Source: Bacteroidales bacterium (GTDB lineage: Bacteria > Bacteroidota > Bacteroidia > Bacteroidales > P3). Taken from it: a stretch of DNA of 64,000 nt. A program made the position numbers and the translations under genes. This document shows positions 33,175 through 41,705 of this stretch, piece after piece (positions within the stretch are counted from its first letter, which is position 1; every line of letters starts with the position of its first letter). The notes under the pieces were generated by a model. That model did not search any database. It was given only the letters and a program-made list of their open reading frames with translations, and was not told the origin of the DNA. The stretch is from assembly GCA_017480785.1 (NCBI GenBank), contig JAFURZ010000009.1, forward strand, positions 1-64,000, given 5' to 3'.

Positions 33175-34026
33175 ATGATTATGGAATACACGAAACTTTC
33201 CAACGGCGTCGGGATGCCCTTGCTGGGCTACGGCGTCTTCCAGGTGCCACCGGCCGAATGCGAGCGCTGCGTCAGCGACGCCCTCGGCGTCGGCTACCGC
33301 ATGATTGACACCGCCCAGGCCTACGCCAACGAAGAAGGGGTAGGGGAGGCGTGGAAGAAGAGCGGCCTGAAGCGCGACGAGCTCTTCCTCGTCACCAAGG
33401 TATGGATAAGCAACAACGGCGAAGAGCGCGCCGCCCGCAGCATCGACGAGAGCCTGCGCAAACTCCAGACCGACTACATCGACCTGCTGCTCATCCACCA
33501 GGCCTACGGCGACGTCTTCGGCACCTGGCGCGCCATGGAGCAAGCCTACCGCGACGGCAAGGTGCGCGCCATCGGCGTCAGCAACTTCCAAGAGGCCCGC
33601 TTCTTCGACTTCGCCCACTATGTCGACATCAAGCCCATGGTCAACCAGTTGCAGTGCAACGCCCTCATCCAGCAACGCGGCATCGAGGGTGTGTTGAAAG
33701 AATTCGACTGCCGCCTGATGGCTTGGGGGCCGCTGGGCGGACAGGGCGTGGATGGTATCATCAAAAGCGACCTACTCGGCGAAATCGGGCAAAAATACGG
33801 CAAGACCGCCTCGCAGGTGGCCCTCCGCTGGCTCACCCAGCGCGGCGTCATCGCCATCCCCAAGAGCAGCCACCGCGACCGCATGGCGCAGAACCTGAAT
33901 ACGATGGACTTCACGTTAAGTGACGCCGAGATGGACCAGATTGCCACCATGAACCAGCACGACACCGGCACCATCAACTTTGCCGACATGAACTTCGTCA
34001 AGTACCTCATCGAGACCTACGGCTAG
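33175..34026 (+). CDS. Aldo/keto reductase (DkgA-like)
   Basis: 283 aa (281 if the ATG at 33181 is used). NADPH-dependent aldehyde/ketone reductase of the (beta/alpha)8 class. Tetrad visible: Asp and Tyr in MIDTAQAYANE, Lys in VTKVWI, His in LLIHQAY. GVSNFQ, and IPKSSHRDRMAQN, the NADPH-binding segment, are also present. In E. coli the homologous pair yqhD-dkgA is controlled by the AraC protein YqhC; here it has the same promoter element as the yqhD-like gene 11 kb upstream. It ends at a large palindromic repeat. Confidence 0.92.
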   Translation: MIMEYTKLSNGVGMPLLGYGVFQVPPAECERCVSDALGVGYRMIDTAQAYANEEGVGEAWKKSGLKRDELFLVTKVWISNNGEERAARSIDESLRKLQTDYIDLLLIHQAYGDVFGTWRAMEQAYRDGKVRAIGVSNFQEARFFDFAHYVDIKPMVNQLQCNALIQQRGIEGVLKEFDCRLMAWGPLGGQGVDGIIKSDLLGEIGQKYGKTASQVALRWLTQRGVIAIPKSSHRDRMAQNLNTMDFTLSDAEMDQIATMNQHDTGTINFADMNFVKYLIETYG

Positions 34027-34052
34027 TCCAGTACCCCCTGTTTCCTCTGGGT

Positions 34053-34143
34053 TTTTTACGGTAGTATTACGCTAGTATTACGGTAGTATTACGCTTTTAA
34101 AGCGTAATACTACCGTAATACTAGCGTAATACTACCGTAAAAA
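34053..34143. repeat. 11-bp-period repeat locus C, perfect 45-bp inverted repeat
   Basis: Arms 34053-34097 and 34099-34143 are perfectly complementary over 45 bp around a single T. Each arm consists of 11-bp units (AGTATTACGCT / AGTATTACGGT). It starts 27 bp after the aldo/keto reductase stop. The outer ends are T5 and A5, so it is not a classical U-tailed terminator on either strand, though the transcript would fold into a very stable hairpin. The rest of 34144-34268 shows nothing else. Confidence 0.9.
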
Positions 34144-34268
34144 TGGCGGAGGTGATAGGGGTGGAATAATGCCTCTCCGGGGCTAATGCCGCGGCGTCAT
34201 CTGTCGCTTTCGCCGCGTATTTCCTGATTATTGTAGTCTGTTTTTTGTGCCTATTCGGAAAAAGTTTG

Positions 34269-34276
34269 TATCTTTG
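34269..34276 (+). promoter_or_regulatory. -7 box of the VTC cluster
   Basis: TATCTTTG followed by CAGTAATAATA. Leader of about 50 nt to the ATG at 34331. Confidence 0.72.
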
Positions 34277-34330
34277 CAGTAATAATATAAGAGATAGAGG
34301 TTGACATTAGTAATTCAAATACAATACCTT

Positions 34331-34744
34331 ATGAAAAAGCACCTCATCCTTCTCGTGGCCCTTTGCCTTCTGGGGGGCACGCTGTGGGCTCAGGACAAGC
34401 CCGGTGCCAAGCGCGAACGCAAGAAGAACCTGGTGGTCAAGGAATGGAACACCAAGGCCGGCTCGTCGACGCCTTATCTGGACAATATCGTCACCTATGA
34501 CGAGTTGGGGCGCAAAACGGAGGAGATAGAATATGCCTCCTATGGCCAAAAGAAGCGCGTCACCTACGAGTATGAGGGCTCCAGTACCAAGTGCAGCCGC
34601 CAGGTGGAGTATGATGACAAGAACCACGCCGTGCGGGTGAAGAAGTTCGAATACAACGAGGACGGCACCCGCAAGGCACAGTACAACTACTCGCCCAAGG
34701 GCAAGCTCGAAAGCACCAAGACGTTCGAGTACTCCTATAAGTGA
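34331..34744 (+). CDS. Small secreted protein with RHS-like Tyr repeats
   Basis: 137 aa. The ATG at 34331 starts a signal peptide (MKKHLILLVALCLLGGTLWAQ). The mature part is basic with short beta repeats of the YD/RHS kind (DELGRKTEEIEY, YEYEGSSTKCSRQVEYDDKNH, YNEDGTRKAQYNYSPKGKLE). No enzyme motif. First gene before the VTC-domain protein, 27 bp upstream of its start. Confidence 0.7.
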   Translation: MKKHLILLVALCLLGGTLWAQDKPGAKRERKKNLVVKEWNTKAGSSTPYLDNIVTYDELGRKTEEIEYASYGQKKRVTYEYEGSSTKCSRQVEYDDKNHAVRVKKFEYNEDGTRKAQYNYSPKGKLESTKTFEYSYK

Positions 34745-34771
34745 TTGCAGGCTTGTTGATTGGTGAGTAGC

Positions 34772-35563
34772 ATGGATATTCTGCATTCGGTGTTAGGAAG
34801 CATGCAGCCCATCGGGCTGGACGACATGAAGGCTGTGCGGCTGATGAACCGCGTGGACCAGAAGTACATGGCGTCGGCCGATAGGTTGGAGGAGTTGCTG
34901 TCTCGCATCGCCGAGGGCTACTACGTGCAGCACATCGAGGGCAATCCGCTGGCACCCTACAGGACACTCTATTTCGACACCGACGACCTGCAGATGTACA
35001 CCATGCACCACAACCAAAAGCTCAATAGGCAGAAACTACGTGTGCGCACCTACCGTTCGACCGACACTACCTTCTTTGAAATCAAGAACAAAGACAACAA
35101 GAAGAAGACCCGCAAGGTGCGGATACCGATAGACGTGTCGATGTTCGACCGAGCCCTCGAGGTCCCCGAGGTCCGCGACTTCGTTGAACAAAACACTCCC
35201 TATGCAGTCCAGTCTCCAAAGTTCGGTAATCGGAACTCCCTCCACGAGTGCCTGGAGAACCGTTTCGAGCGCATTACCCTGGTGGATAAGGGCATGAGCG
35301 AGCGCGTTACCATCGACCGCGGCATCACCTTCCACAACCGCGCCACCGGCATCGACGCCGACATATCACGGTTGCTGGTCATCGAGGTGAAGCATGAGGT
35401 GGGCGCCCCGATGAGCGATATCGAGCGTGCGTTGCACGACCTGCATGTCCTGCCCCGTCGCATGAGCAAATACTGCATCGGCACCGCCCTCACCGACCCC
35501 GCCGCCAAGAGCAACCGCTTCAAGGAGAAGCTCCTCTTTATCGAAAGAATACATAAGCAATAA
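34772..35563 (+). CDS. VTC-domain (polyphosphate polymerase-like) protein
   Basis: 263 aa. VTC fold: LMNRVDQKYMA near the N-terminus, YRTLYFDTDDLQMYTMHHNQKLNRQKLRVRTY (basic substrate tunnel and metal-binding acid), EIKNKDNKKKTRKVRI, and the C-terminal LLVIEVKHE acidic motif. In yeast the VTC domain makes polyphosphate from ATP; bacterial stand-alone homologues have unproven activity. It is followed by a DUF4956 membrane protein, a widespread pairing. Start chosen at ATG 34772 rather than an upstream TTG. Confidence 0.88.
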   Translation: MDILHSVLGSMQPIGLDDMKAVRLMNRVDQKYMASADRLEELLSRIAEGYYVQHIEGNPLAPYRTLYFDTDDLQMYTMHHNQKLNRQKLRVRTYRSTDTTFFEIKNKDNKKKTRKVRIPIDVSMFDRALEVPEVRDFVEQNTPYAVQSPKFGNRNSLHECLENRFERITLVDKGMSERVTIDRGITFHNRATGIDADISRLLVIEVKHEVGAPMSDIERALHDLHVLPRRMSKYCIGTALTDPAAKSNRFKEKLLFIERIHKQ

Positions 35564-35586
35564 CACACAATAACGCAATCCCCATT

Positions 35587-36306
35587 ATGAAACTCCTGCA
35601 ATTAGACTTTGACCCCGAGATTGCCGACCTGCACCTCGGAAGTGCCGACGACCAGGCAGTCGATTTCCTCGGCCTGCCCCTCTACGACGGTCCCAGCCTG
35701 GGCAAGATGCTCATTCTCTTTGGTATCAACCTGTTGGTTTGCTGGGTCATCACCCACTTCTTCTACTACCGCAAGAGCCGCCGCCGCGACTACTACTTCA
35801 CCTATATGCTCTTCTCGACGGCCATCTTTTTCATCCTCAACCAGCTTCAGAACATGAAGATTGAGGTGGGCATCGCCCTCGGTCTCTTCGGCATTTTCAG
35901 CATGATACGCTACCGCACCGAGCAGCTGCGCATCCGCGAGATGACCTACCTCTTCGTGCTCATCGCCATCAGCATCATCAACGGAGCCGGCATGGCCACC
36001 AGCTACGCCTCGTTCATCGCCGTCAACGTCATTTTTATCCTTCTCATTGCTGTGCTTGAGGCTGTTGGCATGTTCAACCGCAAAGGCGAGAAGATAATCA
36101 ACTACGAGAAGATAGAGCTTATCCACCCCGACCGGCGCGAGGAGTTGCTGGCCGACCTGAAGAGCCGCACCGGCCTCAACATCACCAAGGTGCAGGTGGG
36201 AAGTATCAACTTCCTCAAGGACACCGCCTTCCTCAAGGTGACCTACATCCCCGAAGACGGCGAGCCCAACGACATCGACATGATTACCAAATTCAAACAG
36301 AAATAA
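35587..36306 (+). CDS. DUF4956 membrane protein
   Basis: 239 aa. Helices at about 38-58, 72-87, 92-108 and 120-160, followed by a cytosolic ferredoxin-like tail (LADLKSRTGLNITKVQVGSINF). The core GIALGLFGIFSMIRYRTEQLRIREMTYLFV is diagnostic of DUF4956. These proteins regularly accompany VTC-domain proteins, suggesting a membrane partner for polymer synthesis or export (inference). The next gene starts 1 bp after its stop. Confidence 0.88.
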   Translation: MKLLQLDFDPEIADLHLGSADDQAVDFLGLPLYDGPSLGKMLILFGINLLVCWVITHFFYYRKSRRRDYYFTYMLFSTAIFFILNQLQNMKIEVGIALGLFGIFSMIRYRTEQLRIREMTYLFVLIAISIINGAGMATSYASFIAVNVIFILLIAVLEAVGMFNRKGEKIINYEKIELIHPDRREELLADLKSRTGLNITKVQVGSINFLKDTAFLKVTYIPEDGEPNDIDMITKFKQK

Positions 36307-36307
36307 G

Positions 36308-38002
36308 ATGAAGAAATCCATCCTTTGGCCTGTCGCAGCGCTTCTGCTGCTGGCAGTGGGCTGCAACAAGGACAACATCACTGTCGTCAGCGACACCACC
36401 TCGTCGGGTGGCGGAGTGGATGTCAGCGACGTGGAAAACATCGACACCAACTATGACCGTACAGTGAATGTCGTGTTCGCCACCGCGGGCGCCACCGTGA
36501 GCGGTACCGGCGATAGCCTCACCGCTACCGTCAGCGGCAACGATGTGACCATCCACAACCTCGGTACCGAGAAGGTTCTCTACAACGTCAGCGGCACCAC
36601 CACTGACGGCTTCCTGAAGATATACAGCGACCGCAAGCAGGCCGTAAGGCTCGACGGCGCAAGCATCAAGAACACGCGTGGCGCCGCCATCAACGTGCAG
36701 GGCGAAACGACACGGTCGAAGGGCAAGCGTGTGGACCTCATCCTCACTGGGGCCAGCACCGTTGCCGACGGCAGCAGCTACACATTGACACCCTCCGACG
36801 AAGATGAGAAAGCAGCCATCTTCAGCGAAGGGCAGATTATTGTCAGCGGCAGCGGTTCGCTGACGGTCAATGCTACGGGCAAGTCAGGCATCACCAGCGA
36901 CGACTATGTGGCCTTCCTCGACGGGTGCACGGTGGATGTCAGCTCGTCGGCCGGCCACGGCGTGCGCGGCAAGGACTTTATCCTTGTCAGCGGCGGAACA
37001 ATCACTGTCAACGTCTCGGCCAACGGCCGGAAGGGGTTCAGCAGTGACTCGCTGGTGCGCTTCGAGGGTGGCGAGACCACTATCGGCATTACCGGCAGCA
37101 CGGTGGTGGAGAGCGGCGACACCGCCCGCTCGGCCGGCATCAAGGCCGACCAGCTGTTCGAGATGGCCGGTGGCAGCCTGACCATCACCAACAGCGGCAC
37201 CGGCGGCAAGGGCATCAGCGGCGACGGCGCTGCTGTCTTCAGCGCCGGCACCGTCAATGTCACGGTGACGGGCAACAACTTCGGCTCCAGCGGCGGCGGC
37301 TGGGGCGGCGGCTGGGGTGGCAACAACAGCAACAACAGTGTGGGCGCCAAGGGCATCAAGTTCGACGGAGCCATCACCATCACTGGCGGCACCATCGCCG
37401 TCACCGCATCGAAACACGAAGGTATCGAGACCAAAAGCACGCTGACCATCAGCGGCGGGCAGGTGTACAGCCAGTCGAGCGACGACGCCATCAACAGTGC
37501 TTCCGACATGACCATCAGCGGAGGCTACGTGTGCGCCTATTCCACAGGCAACGACGGCCTCGACGCCAACGGCGACCTCTACATCAACGGCGGCGTGGTC
37601 TACGCCATCGGTGCTTCCTCCCCCGAGGTGGCCATCGACGCCAATACCGAAGGCGGCCACAAACTGTATATCCAGTCGGGGGCCACCATCATTGCCATAG
37701 GGACGCTTGAGAACGGTGCACAGCTGTCGCAGAGCTGCTACCAGGCCTCGTCGTGGACGAGGAACGTGTGGTACTCGATGACTGTCGGCAACAACACCTA
37801 TGCCTTCAAGACCCCTTCATCGGGAGGCAGCAGGCTGGTCGTGTCCGGGCCGCAGCAGCCGTCGCTCAAGAGCAATGTCACCGTCAGCGGCGGAACGTCC
37901 ATCTGCAAGGGCATGCTCAACCTTGCACCCGAAACCAGCGGCGGCAGCAATGTGACGCTCAGCAATTACAGTGGCGGCGGTGGTGGCGGCGGTTGGCATT
38001 GA
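36308..38002 (+). CDS. Cthe_2159-like carbohydrate-binding lipoprotein
   Basis: 564 aa. The signal peptide ends AVGC (lipobox). The body is a right-handed beta-helix built of short repeats ending in GG or DG (SGGTITV, AGGSLTI, TGGTIAV, SGGQVYSQSSDDAINS, SGGYVCAYSTGNDGLDANG), the pattern of the Cthe_2159 domain, which binds cellulose/polygalacturonate and calcium in Clostridium thermocellum. A Gly/Trp/Asn-rich loop (about 328-345) and a Gly-rich C-terminus are notable. It follows the VTC and DUF4956 genes directly, as in many Firmicutes and Bacteroidota loci; the joint role is unknown. Confidence 0.85.
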   Translation: MKKSILWPVAALLLLAVGCNKDNITVVSDTTSSGGGVDVSDVENIDTNYDRTVNVVFATAGATVSGTGDSLTATVSGNDVTIHNLGTEKVLYNVSGTTTDGFLKIYSDRKQAVRLDGASIKNTRGAAINVQGETTRSKGKRVDLILTGASTVADGSSYTLTPSDEDEKAAIFSEGQIIVSGSGSLTVNATGKSGITSDDYVAFLDGCTVDVSSSAGHGVRGKDFILVSGGTITVNVSANGRKGFSSDSLVRFEGGETTIGITGSTVVESGDTARSAGIKADQLFEMAGGSLTITNSGTGGKGISGDGAAVFSAGTVNVTVTGNNFGSSGGGWGGGWGGNNSNNSVGAKGIKFDGAITITGGTIAVTASKHEGIETKSTLTISGGQVYSQSSDDAINSASDMTISGGYVCAYSTGNDGLDANGDLYINGGVVYAIGASSPEVAIDANTEGGHKLYIQSGATIIAIGTLENGAQLSQSCYQASSWTRNVWYSMTVGNNTYAFKTPSSGGSRLVVSGPQQPSLKSNVTVSGGTSICKGMLNLAPETSGGSNVTLSNYSGGGGGGGWH

Positions 38003-38025
38003 ACCATCAAAATAGAAAAAAGGAG

Positions 38026-38868
38026 ATGAAAAAGACTATCATAGCTTTGTTATTGCTCGCAGTAGCGATACCGGCAGCGGCGCAGACCGACGTAGAACTC
38101 GACAATGAGTTTGGCGCCCGCCTGTCGGTTGCGGCCGACAAGAAACTGACCAAGGGCCTGCACCTACGCTTGGAAGAAGAGGTGAGGTTTGACGACAACT
38201 TCGGTGCTTTCAACCGTTTCCATACCACGCTGGGTCTCAGTTATAAGGTGAACGACTACCTGAAGCTTGGGGTGGGCTATGCCCTGATTAACCCATGGGA
38301 CAGCGACAGTAACAGTTTCAAGTCGGCCCGCCACCGCTTGATGCTCGACGCCACGGGCAGCATGCACTTCGGCGTCTGGCGGCTCTCGCTCAAGGAGCGC
38401 TTCCAGGCCACCTACCGCAGTGGCGACATGAACGTGTATCAGAACCCGCGTACGGCGCTCACCCTCAAGAGCCGCCTGAAGTTGCAGTACAAGGGCTGGC
38501 GACGCTTCGAGCCATATACGTACCTCGAGCTGCGCAACACCCTTAACGCCCCCGTCATTGAGGCAACCTACAATGACGCCACCGGCAAGTGGGGCTACTA
38601 CAGCGGTGGCACCTTCTACAGCAGGGATGATGACAACCCCGGCTGGTTTCTTGACGGCTTCGACGGTGTCTACATCAACCGCTTCCGCTTTGCGATGGGT
38701 TTCGACTACCGTATCAACCGCGAGAGCTCCATCGACGTATGCCTGCTGCTCGACCAAGTCAGAGACAAGGTGGTCGATGCCAATGCCGAGGGGACAAAGC
38801 TGAAAAGCTACACCCGCGAGAAAGGATTCGTCGGCTGGCTCGCCGTCGGGTACAAGTATGCCTTCTAG
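38026..38868 (+). CDS. DUF2490 outer-membrane barrel-like protein
   Basis: 280 aa. The ATG at 38026 overlaps an AGGAG ribosome-binding site region and opens a signal peptide ending PAAAQ. The mature part alternates aromatic strands typical of small outer-membrane barrels (LRLEEEVRFDDNFGAFNRFHT, LKLQYKGWRRFEPYTYLELRN) and ends GYKYAF with terminal Phe. It matches the DUF2490 pattern. Last gene of the VTC cluster; possibly an export pore or acyl/lipid-binding barrel, unproven. Confidence 0.82.
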   Translation: MKKTIIALLLLAVAIPAAAQTDVELDNEFGARLSVAADKKLTKGLHLRLEEEVRFDDNFGAFNRFHTTLGLSYKVNDYLKLGVGYALINPWDSDSNSFKSARHRLMLDATGSMHFGVWRLSLKERFQATYRSGDMNVYQNPRTALTLKSRLKLQYKGWRRFEPYTYLELRNTLNAPVIEATYNDATGKWGYYSGGTFYSRDDDNPGWFLDGFDGVYINRFRFAMGFDYRINRESSIDVCLLLDQVRDKVVDANAEGTKLKSYTREKGFVGWLAVGYKYAF

Positions 38869-38877
38869 GCCTCCAGT

Positions 38878-38893
38878 GCCCGCGGGCTTTTTT
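38878..38893 (+). terminator. Short GC hairpin with T6 tail
   Basis: GCCCGCGGGC followed by TTTTTT directly after the DUF2490 gene. The stem is short, so moderate confidence. Confidence 0.5.
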
Positions 38894-38935
38894 CATCCTG
38901 TTTACGATTTCCTATCCACTATTCACTTTTTTTCG

Positions 38936-38943
38936 TATCTTTG
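38936..38943 (+). promoter_or_regulatory. -7 box of pnp with long leader
   Basis: TATCTTTG then CACTTTC. The leader to the pnp ATG is about 120 nt and contains a GGGGAC/GTCCCC hairpin near 39020. E. coli pnp controls itself through a leader stem; a similar role here is only a possibility. Confidence 0.7.
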
Positions 38944-39070
38944 CACTTTCTTTTTGCCGGTCATTGGATGCCCGCCGAAGGAGATAGAGAACTGAATATT
39001 AACGCTTTTATGGGCTTTGGGGACGGTCCCCGAAGCTGCGGTAAAGTAATAGAAAACAATAAAAAACAAA

Positions 39071-41347
39071 ATGAACGAACACATTATCACTAAGCGTTTC
39101 GACCTCGGCGACGGCCGCATGATCGAAATCGAGACCGGCAAGTTGGCCAAACAGGCTGACGGCGCTGCCGTAGTCCGCATGAACAACACGATGCTTCTGG
39201 CCACCGTCTGCTCGAAGAAGGAAGTGGGCGAGAACGTCGACTTCATGCCTCTCACTGTTGACTATCAGGAAAAATACGCCGCCATGGGCCGCTTCCCCGG
39301 TGGTTTCTTCAAGCGCGAGGCACGCCCCTCGGAGCATGAAATCCTCATCGCCCGCCTGGTCGACCGCGCCCTGCGTCCCCTCTTCCCCGACAACTTCCAC
39401 GCCGAGGTGCAGGTGAACATCACCCTCATCAGCGGCGACCACGACACCATGCCCGACCAGCTGGCAGCCCTCGCCGCCGCGTCGGCCCTCGCCGTGAGCG
39501 ACATACCTTTCAACGGCCCTGTCAGCGAGGTGCGCGTGAGCTACCTCGACGGCCAGTACGTCATCAACACCCCCATGCAGGACATCGAACGCGCCGACCT
39601 CGACCTCATCGTGGCTGCCACCGAGGACAACATTATGATGGTGGAAGGCGAAATGAAGGAGGTCAGCGAGGACGTGATGCTCAACGCCCTCAAGGCCGCT
39701 CACGAGGCCATCAAGATACAGTGCCGCGTGCTCAACGAGCTCACTGCCGAGACAGGCAAGACCGAGAAGCGTGAGTACTGCCACGAGGTGAACGACGAGG
39801 AGCTGCGCGAGCGCGTCCGTCAGGCCGTCTACCAGAAGTGCTACGACTTCAGCAAGCAGGGCATCGCCAACAAGCACCAGCGCGAGGACGGCTTCGCCGC
39901 CATCAAGCAGGAGTTCATCGACGCCAACTACACCGAGGAGACCCTCACCGACGAAATCAAGTTCATGATTGACCGCTACTACCACGACACCGAGCGTGAG
40001 GCCATGCGCGACATGGTGCTCAACGAGCGCACCCGCCTCGACGGCCGTCAGCTGGACGAGATACGCCCCATCTGGTGCGAGACCGACTACCTGCCCTCGG
40101 CACATGGCAGTGCCATCTTCACCCGCGGCGAGACCCAGTCCCTCTCCACTTGCACCCTCGGCACCAAGCTCGACGAGCAGAAGATTGACGGCGCCGTCAT
40201 CGAAGGCATGCGCCGCTTCCTGCTGCACTACAACTTCCCCGGCTTCGCCACCGGCGAGGTGAAACGCAGCGGCAGCACGAGTCGCCGCGAGGTGGGTCAC
40301 GGCCACCTGGCTTGGCGCGCCCTCAAGGAGGTGCTCCCCACCGAGGAGGAATGCCCCTACACCATCCGTGTGGTCTCCGACATCCTCGAGAGCAACGGCT
40401 CCTCCTCCATGGCCACCGTCTGCGCCGGCTGCATGGCGCTGATGGATGCCGGCGTCAAGCTGCGCAAGCCTGTGGCCGGTATCGCCATGGGCCTCATCTC
40501 GAAAGGTGACAAATGGGCCGTGCTCTCCGACATCCTCGGCGACGAGGACCACCTCGGCGACATGGACTTCAAGGTCTGCGGCACCCGCGACGGTATCACC
40601 GCCTGCCAGATGGATATCAAGGTCGACGGCCTCAGCTACGACGTGCTGGCCAAGGCCCTCGAGCAGGCCCGCCAGGGACGCCTCTACATCCTCGACAAGA
40701 TTGCGGAGACCATCCCGCAGCCCCGCGAGGACTACAAGGACTTCGTGCCCCGCATCGAGCAAATCAAGATACCGAAAGACTTCATCGGTGCCGTCATCGG
40801 CAAGGGTGGCGAGGTCATCCAGAAAATCCAGGCCGAGACCAACACCATCATCAATATCGAGGAGGAAGGCGAGTTCGGCATTGTCGACGTCGCCTCGCAG
40901 AACAAGGACGACATCGCCGCCGCCCTCAAGTGGATCAAGGACATCTGCACCGTGCCCGAGGTGGGCGACGTGTTCGATGCCAAAGTCGTTTCGATTGTCG
41001 AGTTCGGCGCCTTCATGGAGTTCCTGCCCGGCAAGGAAGGCCTGATGCACATCAGCGAGTACGAGTGGGGTCACCCCGAGACCCTCGAGGGTGTCATCCA
41101 CGTGGGCGACGAGTTCCAAGTGAAGGTCATCGCCTTCGACGAGAAGAACGGCAAGATAAAGCTCAGCCGCAAGGCCCTCCTGCCCAAGCCCGAAGGCTAT
41201 GTGGAGGAGAAGCCCGCCCGCCGCGAAGGCGGCAACGGCGGTGGCCGTGGCGGCAACGGTGACCGTGGCCGCGACCGTGGTCCCCGTCGTGACGGCAACG
41301 GCGGCGAACGCCGCAGCTCCGGCAACGGCGGTGGCCGTCGTCGTTAA
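39071..41347 (+). CDS. pnp: Polynucleotide phosphorylase
   Basis: 3'-5' phosphorolytic exoribonuclease, core of RNA decay. 758 aa. The first RNase PH domain starts [26 protein letters not shown]; the second, catalytic one carries [13 protein letters not shown] and the [18 protein letters not shown] phosphate-binding segment, with Asp residues in [22 protein letters not shown] domain follows ([21 protein letters not shown]) and an S1 domain ([32 protein letters not shown]). The C-terminal ~40 residues are Arg/Gly-rich, a common RNA-binding tail in Bacteroidota. Followed by a strong terminator. Confidence 0.97.
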   Translation: MNEHIITKRFDLGDGRMIEIETGKLAKQADGAAVVRMNNTMLLATVCSKKEVGENVDFMPLTVDYQEKYAAMGRFPGGFFKREARPSEHEILIARLVDRALRPLFPDNFHAEVQVNITLISGDHDTMPDQLAALAAASALAVSDIPFNGPVSEVRVSYLDGQYVINTPMQDIERADLDLIVAATEDNIMMVEGEMKEVSEDVMLNALKAAHEAIKIQCRVLNELTAETGKTEKREYCHEVNDEELRERVRQAVYQKCYDFSKQGIANKHQREDGFAAIKQEFIDANYTEETLTDEIKFMIDRYYHDTEREAMRDMVLNERTRLDGRQLDEIRPIWCETDYLPSAHGSAIFTRGETQSLSTCTLGTKLDEQKIDGAVIEGMRRFLLHYNFPGFATGEVKRSGSTSRREVGHGHLAWRALKEVLPTEEECPYTIRVVSDILESNGSSSMATVCAGCMALMDAGVKLRKPVAGIAMGLISKGDKWAVLSDILGDEDHLGDMDFKVCGTRDGITACQMDIKVDGLSYDVLAKALEQARQGRLYILDKIAETIPQPREDYKDFVPRIEQIKIPKDFIGAVIGKGGEVIQKIQAETNTIINIEEEGEFGIVDVASQNKDDIAAALKWIKDICTVPEVGDVFDAKVVSIVEFGAFMEFLPGKEGLMHISEYEWGHPETLEGVIHVGDEFQVKVIAFDEKNGKIKLSRKALLPKPEGYVEEKPARREGGNGGGRGGNGDRGRDRGPRRDGNGGERRSSGNGGGRRR

Positions 41348-41372
41348 ACCGGTACAATTATCTGCCAACCAT

Positions 41373-41410
41373 CAAGGAAAGTCCCACCCCTCGTGGGGCT
41401 TTCCTTATTT
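41373..41410 (+). terminator. pnp terminator
   Basis: AAGGAAAG plus TCCCAC (41373-41386) pairs with GTGGGG plus CTTTCCTT (41392-41405), loop CCCTC, tail ATTTT. Strong 14-bp stem. Confidence 0.88.
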
Positions 41411-41560
41411 TCATCCGGTCTTGTTTTTTTAGCTTCGGCGGTGTACTCCAGACAACCGCTCTGCATACCTCTCAACTCAATATGTCAAAAAACGCTCGTC
41501 CGATGTCGCCACCGGACGGCCTCCAATATAAGGCCGTTTTGCCGAAATGCTCAAAATCGA

Positions 41561-41608
41561 CCCACGAAAGTACCTAACTTTCCCACAGAAGTACCTGATT
41601 GTCCCACA
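41561..41608. repeat. 21-bp tandem repeat
   Basis: Two 21-bp units starting CCCAC and containing AAGTACCT (41561-41581, 41582-41602) with a third CCCACA start. Period 21 rather than 11. Lies in the 358-bp gap between pnp and the phosphoesterase gene; the gap otherwise holds the pnp terminator, a hairpin and a promoter. Confidence 0.65.
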
Positions 41609-41628
41609 CCGCCCACTTCCTCCGAATT

Positions 41629-41683
41629 CTTGAAAGTTTTACAAAAACTTTCAAGGATTATCAAAAAATTATTCGTATCTTTG
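41629..41683 (+). promoter_or_regulatory. Promoter with 12-bp-arm hairpin, phosphoesterase gene
   Basis: CTTGAAAGTTTT (41629-41640) and AAAACTTTCAAG (41644-41655) are perfect inverted arms separated by ACA, directly upstream of the -7 box TATCTTTG (41676-41683). The dyad covers the -33 region and could be a repressor operator, or a terminator of readthrough from the left. The leader is only about 20 nt. Confidence 0.65.
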
Positions 41684-41705
41684 CAGTCGAAAAAAGACAA
41701 TAGGT

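Noticed and set aside
34053-34143. Classical intrinsic terminator
   Set aside because: The hairpin is far longer than terminators and ends in A5 on either strand instead of a U run. It may still affect RNA ends.
34220-34276. Fourth copy of the shared operator-like element upstream of the VTC cluster
   Set aside because: A GTAGTCTGTTTTTTGTG stretch before the -7 box resembles part of the element, but the AAAATGTG and CCGC blocks are missing, so the resemblance is probably general promoter T-richness.
38944-39070. Riboswitch in the pnp leader
   Set aside because: Only one modest hairpin is visible and no known riboswitch core is recognisable.
39008-41368. 786-codon open frame opposite pnp, and similar long frames opposite other genes (for example 1976-3406, 4112-5911, 47238-49358, 60616-63864)
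   Set aside because: They are antisense shadows in GC-rich coding DNA: composition is dominated by Val/Ala/Gly/His/Arg runs, there are no promoters or ribosome-binding sites, and the sense strand holds clear genes.
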